From positions 622,501-686,500 of the forward strand of contig SMMW01000614.1 in the NCBI GenBank assembly GCA_004794655.1: a stretch of DNA of 64,000 nucleotides, written 5' to 3'. The position numbers and the translations under genes are program-made. Source of the DNA: Marisa cornuarietis (lineage: Eukaryota > Mollusca > Gastropoda > Architaenioglossa > Ampullariidae). This document shows, in pieces, positions 23,657 to 36,377 of this stretch (position 1 is the first letter of the stretch; each line of letters starts with the position of its first letter). Below the pieces are notes generated by a model, which did not search any database, was not told where the DNA came from, and worked only from the letters and a program-made list of their open reading frames with translations.

Positions 23657-25446
23657 CAGTCCATACCACAAATATCCAACATGTCATACAAGCCGGAATA
23701 CACTCCATACAACAAATATCCAACATGTCATACAAGCCGGAATACACTCCATACAACAAATATCCAACATGTCATACAAGCCGGAATACACTCCATACAA
23801 CAAATATCAAACATGTCATATAAGCCGGAATACACTCCATACCACAAATATCCAACATGTCATACAAGCCGGAATACACTCCATACAACAAATATCCAAC
23901 ATGTCATACAAGCCGGAATACACTCCATACAACAAATATCACACATGTCATACAAGCCGGAATACACTCCATACAACAAATATCACACATGTCATACAAG
24001 CCGGAATACACTCCATACAACAAATATCCAACATGTCATACAAGCCGGAATACACTCCATACAACAAATATCAACATGTCATACAAGCCGGAATACACTC
24101 CATACAACAAATATCCAACATGTCATACAAGCCGGAATACACTCCATACAACAAATATCCAACATGTCATACCGGAATACACTCCATACAACAAATATCA
24201 CACATGTCATACAAGCCGGAATACACTCCATACAACAAATATCCAACATGTCATACAAGCCGGAATACACTCCATACAACAAATATCAAACATGTCATAC
24301 AAGCCGGAATACACTCCATACAACAAATATCCAACATGTCATACAAGCCGGAATACACTCCATACAACAAATATCCAACATGTCATACAAGCCGGAATAC
24401 ACTCCATACAACAAATATCCAACATGTCATACAAGCCGGAATACACTCCATACAACAAATATCCAACATGTCATACAAGCCGGAATACACTCCATACAAC
24501 AAATATCCAACATGTCATACAAGCCGGAATACACTCCATACAACAAATATCCAACATGTCATACAAGCCGGAATACACTCTATACAACAAATATCCAACA
24601 TGTCATACAAGCCGGAATACACTCCATACAACAAATATCCAACATGTCATACAAGCCGGAATACACTCCATACAACAAATATCAACATGTCATACAAGCC
24701 GGAATACACTCCATACAACAAATATCCAACATGTCATACAAGCCGGAATACACTCCATACAACAAATATCCAACATGTCATACAAGCCGGAATACACTCC
24801 ATACAACAAATATCACACATGTCATACAAGCCGGAATACACTCCATACAACAAATATCACACATGTCATACAACCGGAATACACTCCATACAACAAATAT
24901 CACATGTCATACAAGCCGGAATACACTCCATACAACAAATATCCAACATGTCATACAAGCCGGAATACACTCCATACAACAAATATCCAACATGTCATAC
25001 AAGCCGGAATACACTCCATACAACAAATATCCAACATGTCATACAAGCCGGAATACACTCCATACAACAAATATCACACATGTCATACAAGCCGGAATAC
25101 ACTCCATACAACAAATATCCAACATGTCATACAAGCCGGAATACACTCCATACAACAAATATCCAACATGTCATAAAGCCGGAATACACTCCATACAACA
25201 AATATCACACATGTCATACAAGCCGGAATACACTCCATACAACAAATATCCAACATGTCATACAAGCCGGAATACACTCCATACAACAAATATCCAACAT
25301 GTCATAAAGCCGGAATACACTCCATACAACAAATATCCAACATGTCATACAAGCCGGAATACACTCCATACAACAAATATCCAACATGTCATACAAACCG
25401 GAATACACTCCATACAACAAATATCCAACATGTCATACACTCCACA
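23657..25446 (+). repeat. 44-bp satellite, about 40 copies
   Basis: The consensus unit runs AACATGTCATACAAGCCGGA then ATACACTCCATACAACAAAT then ATCC. Most copies are identical. Length variants lose one to a few bases: ATCAACATG without one C at about 24070 and 24682, a 4-base loss at about 24171, and ATAAAGCCGG at about 25175 and 25306. Since 44 is not a multiple of three and the unit has no stop in any forward frame, frames of 439, 577 and 643 codons run through it, all cycling the same 44-residue peptide. With no recognisable domain or splice structure, I read it as a non-coding satellite. Confidence 0.97.
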
Positions 25447-26216
25447 GAAAATGCAACATCCAACAGAAGGCACAAGTGTCACTGGAACGCCAGCACACGC
25501 TCAAGTTGGCACGTGATGTCTGATGTCTGATGCCCGTAACACCTGATCTCTTAGTGTCCATACAGACACAATGGCCAGTCTCTCAGTCTCTGTACGCTGG
25601 GAATACCTGATCTCTCGACCACTCAAAGTAGGAATTGATAACAATCATGGTCGTGGGAGGTTAGATGAAAATGATGTTGCATCTATCAAAAGTTTCAATG
25701 TTTTAGTCCTGAAAACTTTTTATGTGATTTCCCCCGACACTAATTTCTGTCACAAAATATTTTTACTGCTTCTGGGGGGTCGATGTTGCTGACGGTTGGG
25801 GTGTCTGGTGGTGTTGCGCTGCTCATGTGTCGCAGATGACTATGTAGCACAGATGCACAGACCGCGTCCACACGTACGTACTCTCTCGAACAACAAAAGA
25901 CAAAGCTCTGCCTGTGGTCAACATCAACATTCATGCCTCAGTCAGTAAGCAATGCTTCAGCATGTCAAGAAGAAGTTTTTAGTGTTCTCGTGATTTCATG
26001 TTATATGAGTTTATGCATATGGCGGATATGACCCGTTGACCCCTGCGCCTGCGCACTCGAAGGCATCTCGAGGACAAGTACATATCGTGACACCGGAAAA
26101 TTCAGTTATTCCAAAGACACATTGATTGTAAATGGAGGTAGTCATGTCGAACAATGTATGCTTGATATTTAAACAATTTTTTTGATGTATTTCTTGTTAT
26201 GTGGTGGCAATATTCA

Positions 26217-26388
26217 GGGCGGTCCGGTGGCGCCTGTCACCAATACAGTGAAGGTTGGCTGTCCTGGCTTCAGATCCCGTCTCAGGCACGCTGTTCTTTC
26301 TCTGCATGTGGCATCTGTTTACAGGGCTGGCTGTTTTGCCGTGATATAATATTAGTTGCTGGCTCGGTGTAATATACCAACTCCCCAC
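26217..26388 (+). mobile_element. tRNA-derived SINE, copy C (head deletion)
   Basis: Same family as 18391-18573: GGCGGTCCGGTGGCGCCTGT, then GTGAAGGTTGGCTGTCCTGG, TCTCTGCATGTGGCATCTG, TGTTTACAGGGCTGGCTG and GTTGCTGGCTCGGTGTAATA. About 13 bases of the box A region are missing compared with copy B. GTGGCAATA occurs on both sides (about 26203 and 26391) as a probable partly decayed target duplication. Confidence 0.8.
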
Positions 26389-26689
26389 CTGTGGCAATAG
26401 TCTGCCCTTTGATCATGTGAATCTTGAAAAAGGGGAAACTTCGTCACTGAAGAAAAAGCGCGAGGCTAAGAACGATTGTGTTAATGTTTTCAGCATCTAC
26501 ATACATGTATTACATGTGAGCAAGGCGTTCAACTTATCAGTCTTGAACAGTGTATTATTAGGAGACCCCAGTGGTAACTTTACTTATATTTTCGACTAGA
26601 CCAAGTGACATTGACTAGTTTTGATTTCTTGTTAACTTGTGTCAGTGTCAGTGTGACTGAACCACCATCTTGTTCCAGAAGGAATTTGT

Positions 26690-27003
26690 GTGGTTGCCTA
26701 AGAGATCAGTTCCATTTTAGGACTTACTGAGTCAGATTTTGATCAAGCTTATTTGAAAGAAGCTTTGACTACTGTTGATATTGACATTAATGATGCTCTT
26801 TCTAAATTTTATCAAGGCCTGCAATTAGCTAAACGATTATCTTCAGGATGTTACATACCGTGCAAGAAATGGGTTACTGGTATTTTACAGATGTTGTGGG
26901 CACATGGTTTGTATTCTCCGTCAGTATTTTTTAAACTATTAGATGCAATAGTATGAGTGTGAATATGCGCTATAAAAATCGTCACTATTATTATTATTAT
27001 TAG
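26690..27003 (+). pseudogene. Unidentified open fragment ending in a retroposon tail
   Basis: An open frame across 26690-26956 includes ESDFDQAYLKEALTTVDIDI and then DALSKFYQGLQLAKRL. It ends at TGA (26954-26956) just before GCGCTATAAAAATCG and (ATT)n. The acidic helix followed by F..GL..AKRL recalls the linker between endonuclease and RT in LINEs, but the match is weak. The retroposon-like tail makes a mobile-element origin likelier than a host exon. Confidence 0.35.
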
Positions 27004-28447
27004 GGGGTAGGGTATGGCGACTCGGATTTAAACATCACCGAAAGTGCTTCTTTATTTGTGTTAAAACCTTTCAATTATATACATGGTGTTCGATCTCTGT
27101 CTCCACATTCTAGTAAAGCCTGCTCTCTCGGTCTCCTTAACAGGTGATGCCCAACCCCTCTGTATACTCCTAATGCCCGATATCTCAGTCTCTGTCCAAT
27201 GATGTGTAATATCTCAGTCTCCGCACAGCAGCCACGTGAAAACCTAGGAACTCGAGTATACTTCCCACCCCCCTCCACACGCGTATTGGCTTCTAGTAGC
27301 AGAAACAAGGCTGACACCACCTCGATATAGTTCCCCCGTGTAAACAGAAGATAATCATCTACACCAGCAGAAGCACTGGCCAGCAAGTGGGCGACCACCA
27401 GCCGAGGACTGATGCAAGGACGGACGATTTTCCACGCTGGGCGCCATCAGCATACTGTTGCCTGGTACACGAGGTCTTTCCAACAGGGAGGTGTTCTTTG
27501 CCCCCTGATGTATACACCAACCTCTGGTGACTATCAGTCACCTGACACGTCTGTTGACGGGCGCGTGGTGTCTTGGGATACCCCGGCGTGGGGACGCATG
27601 CGTCCTTATCACTGTGTCAATAACTGGCAACGGAGTCGCAAGGTATTTCTGGAAAGGATGACCTTTTATCAGAATACATTTTATAGCTTGACTTGAATAC
27701 CGGCGCAAGGACCACCAGTTGAAACAGTTCTATTTTCGGCGAAAATGGAAAACCTTTATTGGTAGAATTTAAATAATTTCTGGAAGTTCTGGCAAATATC
27801 AAACTCACGTGGGAGTCGCTATAGTCTGGTGGTGGTAAAAGCTCTCGATTTTATATTCGAATGTCGTGCATATTGCATACCATATATTCACATGCATTTA
27901 GTTCATTCATTGGAGGTAAACTTTTCATATCCGCCAAATGCACTCAATGAATGCAGCTAAAAGCACAGATCAGCAGTATTCAGCAGACACCAAACACGAA
28001 AAACACCCAAAGGCTTTGCAAGAAAAATAAAAAAGAAAAAGAGCTCAACACAGAGACATCAGTCTGTTTTCGGGTCCTTTTTGAAGCCCAGTGATATCTG
28101 ACATACCTAGACAGAAAAAATAGTCCTTAATAATGGTTCAGCTTTAACCTTACGATACTACTCATCAAATACACCCTTTCAATAATTTAGTAATTTACAT
28201 CATATGAAGAAAGCAATAATCAGTATATGAAAATGCACCAAAAACTCATTAAAATGCAATATCATTTAGAGATTACTAAGGTAAAGTTTTACTGGATATT
28301 CACAGAATTAAAAAAAAAATGGAGCTGACACAATGTATAATATCAAATGGCGCACACAATACATTATCAGAAGGAACTCACTCACCTGCACATATTGAAA
28401 TACTTTAAAAAAAAGAAACTCATTGAAATTTCTTCAAAATCCAAGAA
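27004..28447. other. No gene recognised
   Basis: Contains degenerate short repeats built on GAT(A/C)TCTC(A/G)GTCTC at about 27090-27230. Similar words occur at 25550-25620. The rest is AT-rich with no domain-bearing frame. Confidence 0.4.
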
Positions 28448-28526
28448 ATGGTAATTGGTGTTTTACGCCGTGCCAGCAACTAAGACTATTTCATGGGCAA
28501 AGCAGCTCTCCAAGTGCCACCCTGGG
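28448..28526 (-). mobile_element. 3' fragment of the tRNA-derived SINE family
   Basis: The minus strand reads TTGCTGGCACGGCGTAAAAC followed by ACCAATTACC, preceded by a diverged GGCACTTGGAGAGCTGCTTT region. It corresponds to the 3' third of the copies at 18391 and 26217. Confidence 0.6.
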
Positions 28527-29076
28527 TAGCTTATCGAAATCAGGAGAAGGAAAAGGTCATTGATATAAAAACAATAATACAATGAGGAATTCACAAGTTC
28601 TGTTGCTGAAACATCACAAGGACTCCAATCATATGCAGAGAACTTCTAACAGCAAAATACTTTTTAAAGCTCAGAGTCCAGGTGTTACTTTTTACAGAAG
28701 TCATTTATTATAATCTTCAGACACTGGACATTTTCTGAATAAGGAGCACACCGAGGGAAAAGACTAAATAAAATAAGTAAAACAAAAATTAAAAAAACCC
28801 TTTTAATGTATTAAAATGTATAACATATTTTTCCATAGGTCTCGCAATTTTCTTCAATACATATAACTTAAAATATAAAAGCATGAGGGGCCCCGGAGTG
28901 TTCCAGCTTCCAAAGTGACCAAAGGAAAAACATTTTTTTTAATCCTTTTTAGAACATTTCAAATAAATGTGTATTTTTAAAATGCTTTAAAATTATTTTA
29001 TTTTCAACCTTTTAGTCTTTTTTAAATTTTGTTATCGACTTTTTTGTTTTACTTTGTAATTTTATTACTTTCCTAT

Positions 29077-29153
29077 AGGCCGAATAGGGAGCTAACTATA
29101 GTTTAGTAGTCTTAGAACAACAGTTATCTAGCTCTCTTAATTTGGCCTGTAAG
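29077..29153. repeat. Imperfect inverted repeat (hairpin)
   Basis: TATAGGCCGAATAGGGAGCT at the left pairs imperfectly with the reverse complement of AGCTCTCTTAATTTGGCCTG at the right. The arms are about 30 bases with a loop of about 15. It could be a small MITE remnant. No target duplication was identified. Confidence 0.45.
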
Positions 29154-29669
29154 TTCTCATACAAAACTAAAAATTAAAAAATATCTTTTACTTCTTGTGG
29201 ACTGCTGGAAATTATTTAATTTTGCATTTTCAGTGGAAACGAGTAACTGCTGAAATGTTCAGACCTCTAGGACAATGGGACGTGGGTGAAAATAAGTTAC
29301 AAATTTCCTCTGAACAGACAAGCAAACAAACTAAAAGACAGTATGTAAAAAGGGAACATCACATGAAACTTGCTGAACTAACAAAAACATCACTGACATA
29401 ATCAAAGTATTTACACACATATATATATATATATACGATTGTACATTGTTCTTTAGAACAATAAAGGACCTCATTAGAGCTGATCGTACCCGACTGGTAT
29501 GATTGCAATAATAACTTCAGGTAGTTAAAAAAACACAACCTCCCTCCCCTCTCTCAGCTTTAGAGATTTTTCAAGTGTATAGCTGCACATGGGTAGAGCT
29601 CTGCGGATAATCAGAACTAACTCGTGATTAAAATTTTCAACTCATGTTAGATAAAACTAACACAAATAC

Positions 29670-29740
29670 CTCTTGGCCTCAGGAGTGACACAGTCTCGAG
29701 TGTAATGCACACGGATGCAGCCCTACTCATCCCTCCATAT
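29670..29740 (-). CDS. Candidate internal exon, unidentified
   Basis: On the minus strand TTATTTTTAG (acceptor at 29741-29742) and GAG|GTATTT (donor at 29668-29669) bound a 71-nt stretch. With this acceptor one frame is open (GGMSRAASVCITLETVS). An alternative acceptor at 29723-29724 gives a shorter exon reading GCIRVHYTRDCVTPEAKR. Neither is a family I can name, and no partner exons were found. Unspliced chance sequence is quite possible. Confidence 0.2.
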
Positions 29741-29769
29741 CTAAAAATAACCACCCACGTCATTCACAG

Positions 29770-32280
29770 GTGAGCAAACGTGCACCAGAAGATCAACACT
29801 GCGCAGCAGTTTCTTCTTGTCAGGAGTATGGCTTTGAAAGATGTTGGGCAAACTTACAAGAAAGGGCCCCACGTGTGTCAAAGGAAACAAAACAAACCCA
29901 ACAAATTGCAGAAACGCAAACCAGAAAGCGTGCAGCTTCTAGCGCCACTGCCATGAAAACAAGTATCAGAAAAATGCATTTAAACAAAGCCAACAAATCG
30001 AACACAAAGACAACCCCAGCGCATGCAACATAAGAAAGGGAAGAAAAAAGAGAAAAGTTACCAGGAATAGCTTGTCACGGACATTATTACCAGAGCTGGG
30101 ACTGGGGGGTGAATTGGAGGGGGGGAATGGTGGGCAACTTGTAGGTGAGTGCACGCAACAACATTTAATTACTTTGCACGAAAAGAAGTCATTAGCCCCT
30201 GAAGGGAAGGCAACAATCACTATGCAGGAAGTTGCTAACGATTCACGGGCCCAGGTGAGACATTCAGTTGGGCTGCTTGTGTATGAAACTAAAGCCATCA
30301 AAAGAACAATGAACGATTGGAACAACCATTATGCAAAAACCTTTTCTCGACTCCCTGTAATTCATATTTTTGAGTGTACACAAGGACTGTACAAGGATCA
30401 ATATCGTTTAAAATGTTGCATTCTTGAACGGAAGATAGAGAACACTGTGTTCTTCCTACCTTATCAGAGAATATATTTTACCAAATCATTCCCAGATAGC
30501 AATGAAACATTTTATAAACGTTTTAAAAACGCTAACATGGTTGTAATAATGGAAAAGTTTGATATGAAACATTTTAGAAACATTTACCGAATAAACATTT
30601 AAAACTGAAACATTTGTGCAAAAATTTTAAAATGGTAGGAAACATAACATTCAATCAAAAATATTAAATAAATGTTATGTAAACATTTGCCGAAAACTTC
30701 TGAAGTATTATTCTTTCCTATCCGTAAAATTATCAATATCAGAATATTACGCACTACTTTTCATGCTTTACAGGAAAAGTATCTTTTATCTACCCAGGAA
30801 ATAAGTTATTGTTCGTCTGCTGCACGGCAACACATATTTTTTTTGCCTTTCTGGGAATATTTACCTCGCCTCTTGTACTTAGTGATCTAACAGTATTTGT
30901 GCTTTACTTCTCCTTTTATTTCCGTCTACTAAACCTTTCCAATGGTCAGCACTGCCCACAAAGTTAAAAGAAATATAACAGCAATAATTTTTGTGACACA
31001 GTAAAACGTGCTTAATAGAGTCACGTGGTTGTGATGAGGATGTTGCATAACAGCCTGCACATTCAAAAGGCGATAAGCACGACCGACCACGGCTCTACCT
31101 CTCGACTTTGATCCTTAAAGACTCACAGGCGATCCATTTGTAGTTGGTAGAGACAGCATAAATGTATTCTGTAGCTTTCAGTGTCTGATATTTATTTCTT
31201 ATTTCAAAGTTTGCGATTTGCACATTAAATCCACAAGTACCTCAAGCGGTTGCTACCGATATTTAACGTGTTTCTTTCTTCTTTGCGATTTCATGGTCAG
31301 TGTGCAATAATAAGTGATGATATGAGAGTCCTTTGAACATGATATCTGTCAAGTCTTTAAATGTCTAGTGAGGTGCACATGTTTTAATGACTGGGTAAAG
31401 TTCAGTGCAAGATACCAGTTTCTCCAAAACACCCGCGTCAATGCTTGTAATACAACTTTTACAACATTGTAATACAACTTTTGTACACAATATAAGGTCA
31501 CATTTGTACACATTGTAACGGCCTTAAATGGCCGAAGCCTTCACTACATAAATGCATCCATATATAATAAGACTTCTGTAATGTCGACCTCTTTTCGGTG
31601 TTTCTGTGCATGTGGATGTTTGTAGAAGTGTATCTTGAGAACGGAAGTGGGATACTCACCTAGTTTTGGGACAATAGAAAATACGTTCTTGCACTGAAAT
31701 TTATCCAATTAGTAAAAAGGCTTTGGAAGCCCACTAAACATATAAGCGCACACAAAGGCATGGCCACCTGGTTCTCACTTGGTTTCTAGTTCCTTGAGGC
31801 TGTCGTAGTACATTTCTGGTGGCTGCCGCGGTTGTCGGCTTTGTTTTTGACGTATTTTGGTTGCAACCGCCAGCAATTACCATACAGCACAAGCGCCGCT
31901 GTTTCCTCAATTTGCATTCAGAACTCGAGGAAAAGTTCGACTCTGGACGACAGACCTCACTTCTTCAACCCACACTAGGGAGTAATGATAAAACACCAGA
32001 CAGGAATTAGAGAAAACATTTGTCTGGACACCAGACGATTCAAAAAGCCATCATTTCTTTCCTAGAGACCAGTCAACGACGGAACATAAGGTCGTGTGTG
32101 ACATCCTGCCTGACATCTTAGTGAGCATCCGCCGGGATTAAAACTATGGAGAAAGTGAGACACAGGTCTGAACAAGAGTTGGGAGGAAGCTCACGAGACT
32201 GAAAGAGACTGTAGAGTGCAGTGAGTGGTTCACAGGGTTATTAGGTCCTCCGTCTCTGGGCGTTAGTTAGAGAATAGAGA
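29770..32280. other. No gene recognised
   Basis: AT-rich sequence with many short frames, the longest being 30072-30602 on the plus strand (176 residues). Its composition is uneven and shows no domain. A short direct repeat based on CATTGTAATACAACTTTT lies at about 31442-31482. No supported RNA or protein gene. Confidence 0.4.
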
Positions 32281-32282
32281 AC

Positions 32283-32285
<3 letters not shown>

Positions 32286-32326
<41 letters not shown>

Positions 32327-32697
32327 TGTATGTGTGTGTGTGAATTGTCTGCGAATGCGTATTCATACGCGCGCGTTTGTGTGAGTGTGTGTTTGTGTGC
32401 GTGCGAGTGTGTGTCTATTTGTGTGTGTGTATGAGAGAGAGAGAGAAAGAGAGAGAGAATGTATGTGTGTGAATTGTCTGCGAATGCGTATTCATACGCA
32501 CGTGTTTGTGTGAGTGTGTGTTTGTGTGCGTGCGAGTGTGTGTCTATTTGTGTGTGTGTATGAGAGAGAGAGAGAGAAAGAGAGAGAGAATGTATGTGTG
32601 TGAATTGTCTGCGAATGCGTATTCATACGCGCGCGTTTGTGTGAGTGTGTGTTTGTGTGCGTGCGAGTGTGTGTCTATTTGTGTGTGTGTGTGTGTG
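32286..32697 (+). repeat. 130-bp tandem repeat of (GT)n/(GA)n with an internal palindrome
   Basis: Three units of about 129-131 bp, anchored by GAATTGTCTGCGAATGCG at about 32342, 32471 and 32602. Each unit holds (GA)n, (GT)n-like tracts and the palindrome GCGTATTCATACGC. The second unit differs by CACGTG in place of CGCGCG after the palindrome. Confidence 0.88.
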
Positions 32698-33882
32698 CGG
32701 TAGACTGCACGTACGAGTGCTCAGTCACGTAGGTGTGTGTGTGGATATGCGTGTGTGCGTGCAAGCGTGTGTGATAGGATGAGTGCGCGAGTGTACGCTT
32801 GCCTGCATATTTTTTTTTTTGTGAACATGTGTGCAAAAAAAAAAAAAAAAAAAATTCTAGGTTGTCGGAAGCGAGAAAGGGCAAGAACATAGTTCCCTCC
32901 CATCTTACTGAGGTCTACACCAGCGATCACGTGATACAGGCACCTTAAAACTGGTTTTTCTGATGGAAGTAACCGTTTCTTTCTTATCAGTTGAAAGCTG
33001 GCATTTGAAATCTCAGACCTTGTTTTTGCTTTCAAGGAAGCTTTTGAGGATCTATTCTCTAAGACCCTAAACCCTTCTACCCCATCCTTTCCTCACAAAA
33101 AATCCTTCCATAACTGACATAGTTTGCCTCAAACTCACGAAGAAAAGTAAAATGAGAAAAAGAAGAACCCTAGGCAGCAGGAGTGGCTGAAGGATATGTC
33201 ATACCACAGGTGTGGAGTGAGGGGAGAGGCTGGTGGATAGACACAAGGAATCCACAAAGAGCTGCAGCTGCGAAGGTTGCATCCCTTGCCTGGATCTTGA
33301 GAGTGGCCTGTGTTATTTCAAATAGTAGGGTAGGAGGGGTTAAGTAATAGAGTGGCAGATCAAATCGAAAGTTAATGAGAGATAATGTAAGTGCTTTCAT
33401 TGACCTCGATGAATTTTCGTTGTCGTCTCACCATTGTCCTCACCGTCGTCATAGCAGCGCTCATCTCGACCCGTCAACGTACCCGGGTAGATAAAAGTTG
33501 AAGTAAAAATAACCGAACACTGCGACTACATTGATCTCATTCACCACCACCCCACGCACATGAATCCACGAGGCTCACATTAACAACACAAGATCAGCAG
33601 TAACAGTTGTCTCCCTTGGTTATGTGTTTTACAGTTTTGAATAAGCACCTCCTCCCCACCCCCACCCCCCATTGCTGTATCGCCAAGGTGAGAAGATACT
33701 TCATAACACATACAAATATTCGGATGGCTTTTACACAAGAAAGAAAAAAAGTTAAAGAACAGCAAATCAACTTCACACACTCACTCACTCTCTTTCACAT
33801 ACACATACACACACGCACGCACGCACCCAAGAACTGTGTACAGAAGCTTGTGAAACTTACTGTGATTCTGTTAAACATGCAC

Positions 33883-34020
33883 GTGATGATGATGATTATG
33901 ATGATGATGATGATGTTGATGTCGATTTTTATTGCGCAGGTATCCATTCAAAAGAATGCTCATTGCGCAGCAAAAACAGAAGAGAAGAAGAAAAAAATGA
34001 AACAACAGGAAAGTAAAAAA
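33883..34020 (+). repeat. (GAT)n with retroposon-like flank
   Basis: GATGATGATGATTATGATG repeats are followed by TTTTTATTGCGCAGGTATCC and AATGCTCATTGCGCAGCAAA. This resembles the head of the dispersed repeat at 39682-40330 and is probably the same family. Confidence 0.4.
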
Positions 34021-34609
34021 TAATAAAGACAGAACTGAGTCTTCAATTTTTTCCAAACGTGGTTAAGGAGTGCATCCTTTGCGAGGTTTCCCCACCACAA
34101 AGAAAAAAACATACCCAGCGATTATTTCGTGTCTTAAATAATGTTTGTTGCCCGGAGCCACGGTGACACCTTACGACACCCACAGGTCTACAGGGTGCAA
34201 TCATATCTCGTACAATCATAAAACATTTTTAATTTATACGGCGACCCCATCTGATCAAATGACCTGTCAGTCAGTGAAGATGCTCATAGAAAACCCTTAG
34301 TCGCTTTTCTGTCCTTGTAGGATCGTCGTTCATCGCATGTAACAGTCGCGTGACATTCTCTCGTGACTTCGTGACTCAAAGTTGAGTCCCAGTCAAGGTG
34401 CGGTGTTTATGGCGGTTATTGCAGGTGCAATCACCTCAGGATGCTGACGCAGAATCGATGTCGAAATAATAGTTTTCGACTGGGGACACCACGAAGAGTG
34501 CTTACAAAATGAACAAGTAGTTAGAACGCAAGGACCTTGTGGCAAAGGTGAGAAAGTTCTCGTAACAGTCACTCAAAGGTAAATGCTTGTCAGTTTTAAG
34601 CGGACGTAC

Positions 34610-35134
34610 GCACATGCACAGAGAGAGAGAGAGAGAGAGAGAGAAAGAAAGAAAACAAAAATGATAATTCTTTAATTAGGAAGATAGTAGGATAAAATAA
34701 CGGGGGAGCTTTTCACATCTAGTCCTCGCTTTAAAGGGGAAAAGATTTACAAAAACATGGCCCTGAAACGACAAAGGACACGAGGTGAGTCGGAATATCG
34801 CGGAGAGAGAGAGAGAGAAAGAAAAAACGAACATTCACATGTAAACACGCGCACATAAAAACCCAGAATGGGTACGGATTGGGAAGAAGTGTGAATTGTA
34901 GTTTTCGTGTTTAACGAATCTCATTTCGTGAGCATGTGCATGCCACCTGAACAGACTGAACATGAGAACTCACAGCTTTCATTCTGTGACGAGGGTTGAC
35001 GAGGTGCAAACATTTCCCTCCTTGATGACAACACCCCTGTTCCAACCTTCTCAGACAATTGATCCCGTGTGCACTGCCGTACTCAAACCGGAGGTAACAT
35101 TATAAACATTCTTCTTCCGTATGGGGACGAGCTC

Positions 35135-35186
<52 letters not shown>
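34610..35186. repeat. (GA)n tracts and (GT)24 microsatellite
   Basis: (GA)n/(GAAA)n at about 34619-34655 and 34803-34825, and a perfect (GT)n at 35139-35186. The intervening sequence shows no gene. Confidence 0.85.
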
Positions 35187-35187
<1 letters not shown>

Positions 35188-36349
35188 AAGGGGATTCCCC
35201 GTAGTCTTGAACTTAGTGTGCCTGACCTCCGAGCAAACAGTCGACGATAGGTTGAGGCCTACTCAGGTCTGCCACTGGGAAACCTCTCTCACCCTCTGCC
35301 TGCCTGCTCATCGCCTATGGGTACATCAGAGGCGCGGCGTGGGGGATACAAATGTTTGGGTACATGTAAGTATCCATGAGTCCAAACGTGCGTAATTGTA
35401 CACAGACACACCCCTTATATTCAAGGTAATCACACACACACACACACACCTGTATTCTATGTGTATCTATGTCGTGATATATTACTCTTCACTCTAAATT
35501 ACACTAATACCAGTTCCATCATCACAGGTAGGCGCGCGTACACGTCCTCCTCCCACACACGTGCCCATCCCGTTGAAGCAGGGTTTTTTTTTTTGCTCTC
35601 TTCATGTCTGTCAGAAGCAGTCGCAGGGTCTCGGGTGGTTTAGACGTAACCATGTACAGATTCTAGAAAAAGAGGGCTCAAATTGTTTATCGGAAAATAC
35701 TACCCTCGTTCAACTTAAGAGTACGGAAACACGTGTAGATACATCAAAAGAACATTCGGCAAGTTTTTATTTGCAAAGTGTCAGCATCATGGCCCGTGGC
35801 ATGGACATTCATTGACCTAATGCAGGTCCCTGGCTCGTGTCCCTGGGGTGGGGTGGTAAGTCGCTGTCTAGCACGCGACATCTCCATGGCAGCCACAGGC
35901 TTTCTTTCGCGCGTGCTGTCACGTGACCAGGGGCAGGGTTACGCTGCGCAGTTTGGTACCTCGTCACGTTGAAGGCCGGGTAGGATGCCGGGACAAACTG
36001 TTTGCTCACCTCCCGTATACTCACTATAATGGCTGTGAGCAATCCGCATGGCGGCATGGGCCACTCTAACGAGGTCCTTTCTAAATATTTGAATTGGAAT
36101 AAAGAAAGGGAGCAGCTCGCTCCATTGTCAGACTGTTTGAACGCTTGGACTGTTCTGCTACACTTTGACCTTATTTATAATGTTTGCAGAATGCGTGGGA
36201 CAGACAGATGGCATGAAGATTCCCTTACAATTTCTGATAACTCTTCAGAAAGATGCTTTAGTTTAGTTTTTATGTTAAAAAATTATATACAGTAATATTC
36301 ACGTTTGCATTTCTAGCTGCTCGACACGCGGTTTTTTTATTGTCTTTCT

Positions 36350-36377
36350 TTGTGCCTTGTGAGGGAATGCAAATATG
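36350..36377 (+). repeat. Left arm of a perfect 28-bp inverted repeat with octamer motif
   Basis: The arm reads TTGTGCCTTGTGAGGGAATG then CAAATATG. Its exact reverse complement lies at 37029-37056. It includes ATGCAAAT, the consensus octamer bound by POU-domain factors. About 650 bp separate the arms. Confidence 0.85.

Noticed and set aside
23657..25446. CRISPR-like array
   Set aside because: The 44-bp units are contiguous with no unique spacers, in a eukaryotic context without cas genes.
23574..25516. Open frames of 439-643 codons across the 44-bp satellite
   Set aside because: All three frames encode the same cycling repeat because the unit lacks stops. There is no domain, promoter or splice evidence.
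30072..30602. 176-codon plus-strand frame
   Set aside because: Uneven composition, drifts into AT-rich sequence, no recognisable motif; chance frame likely.
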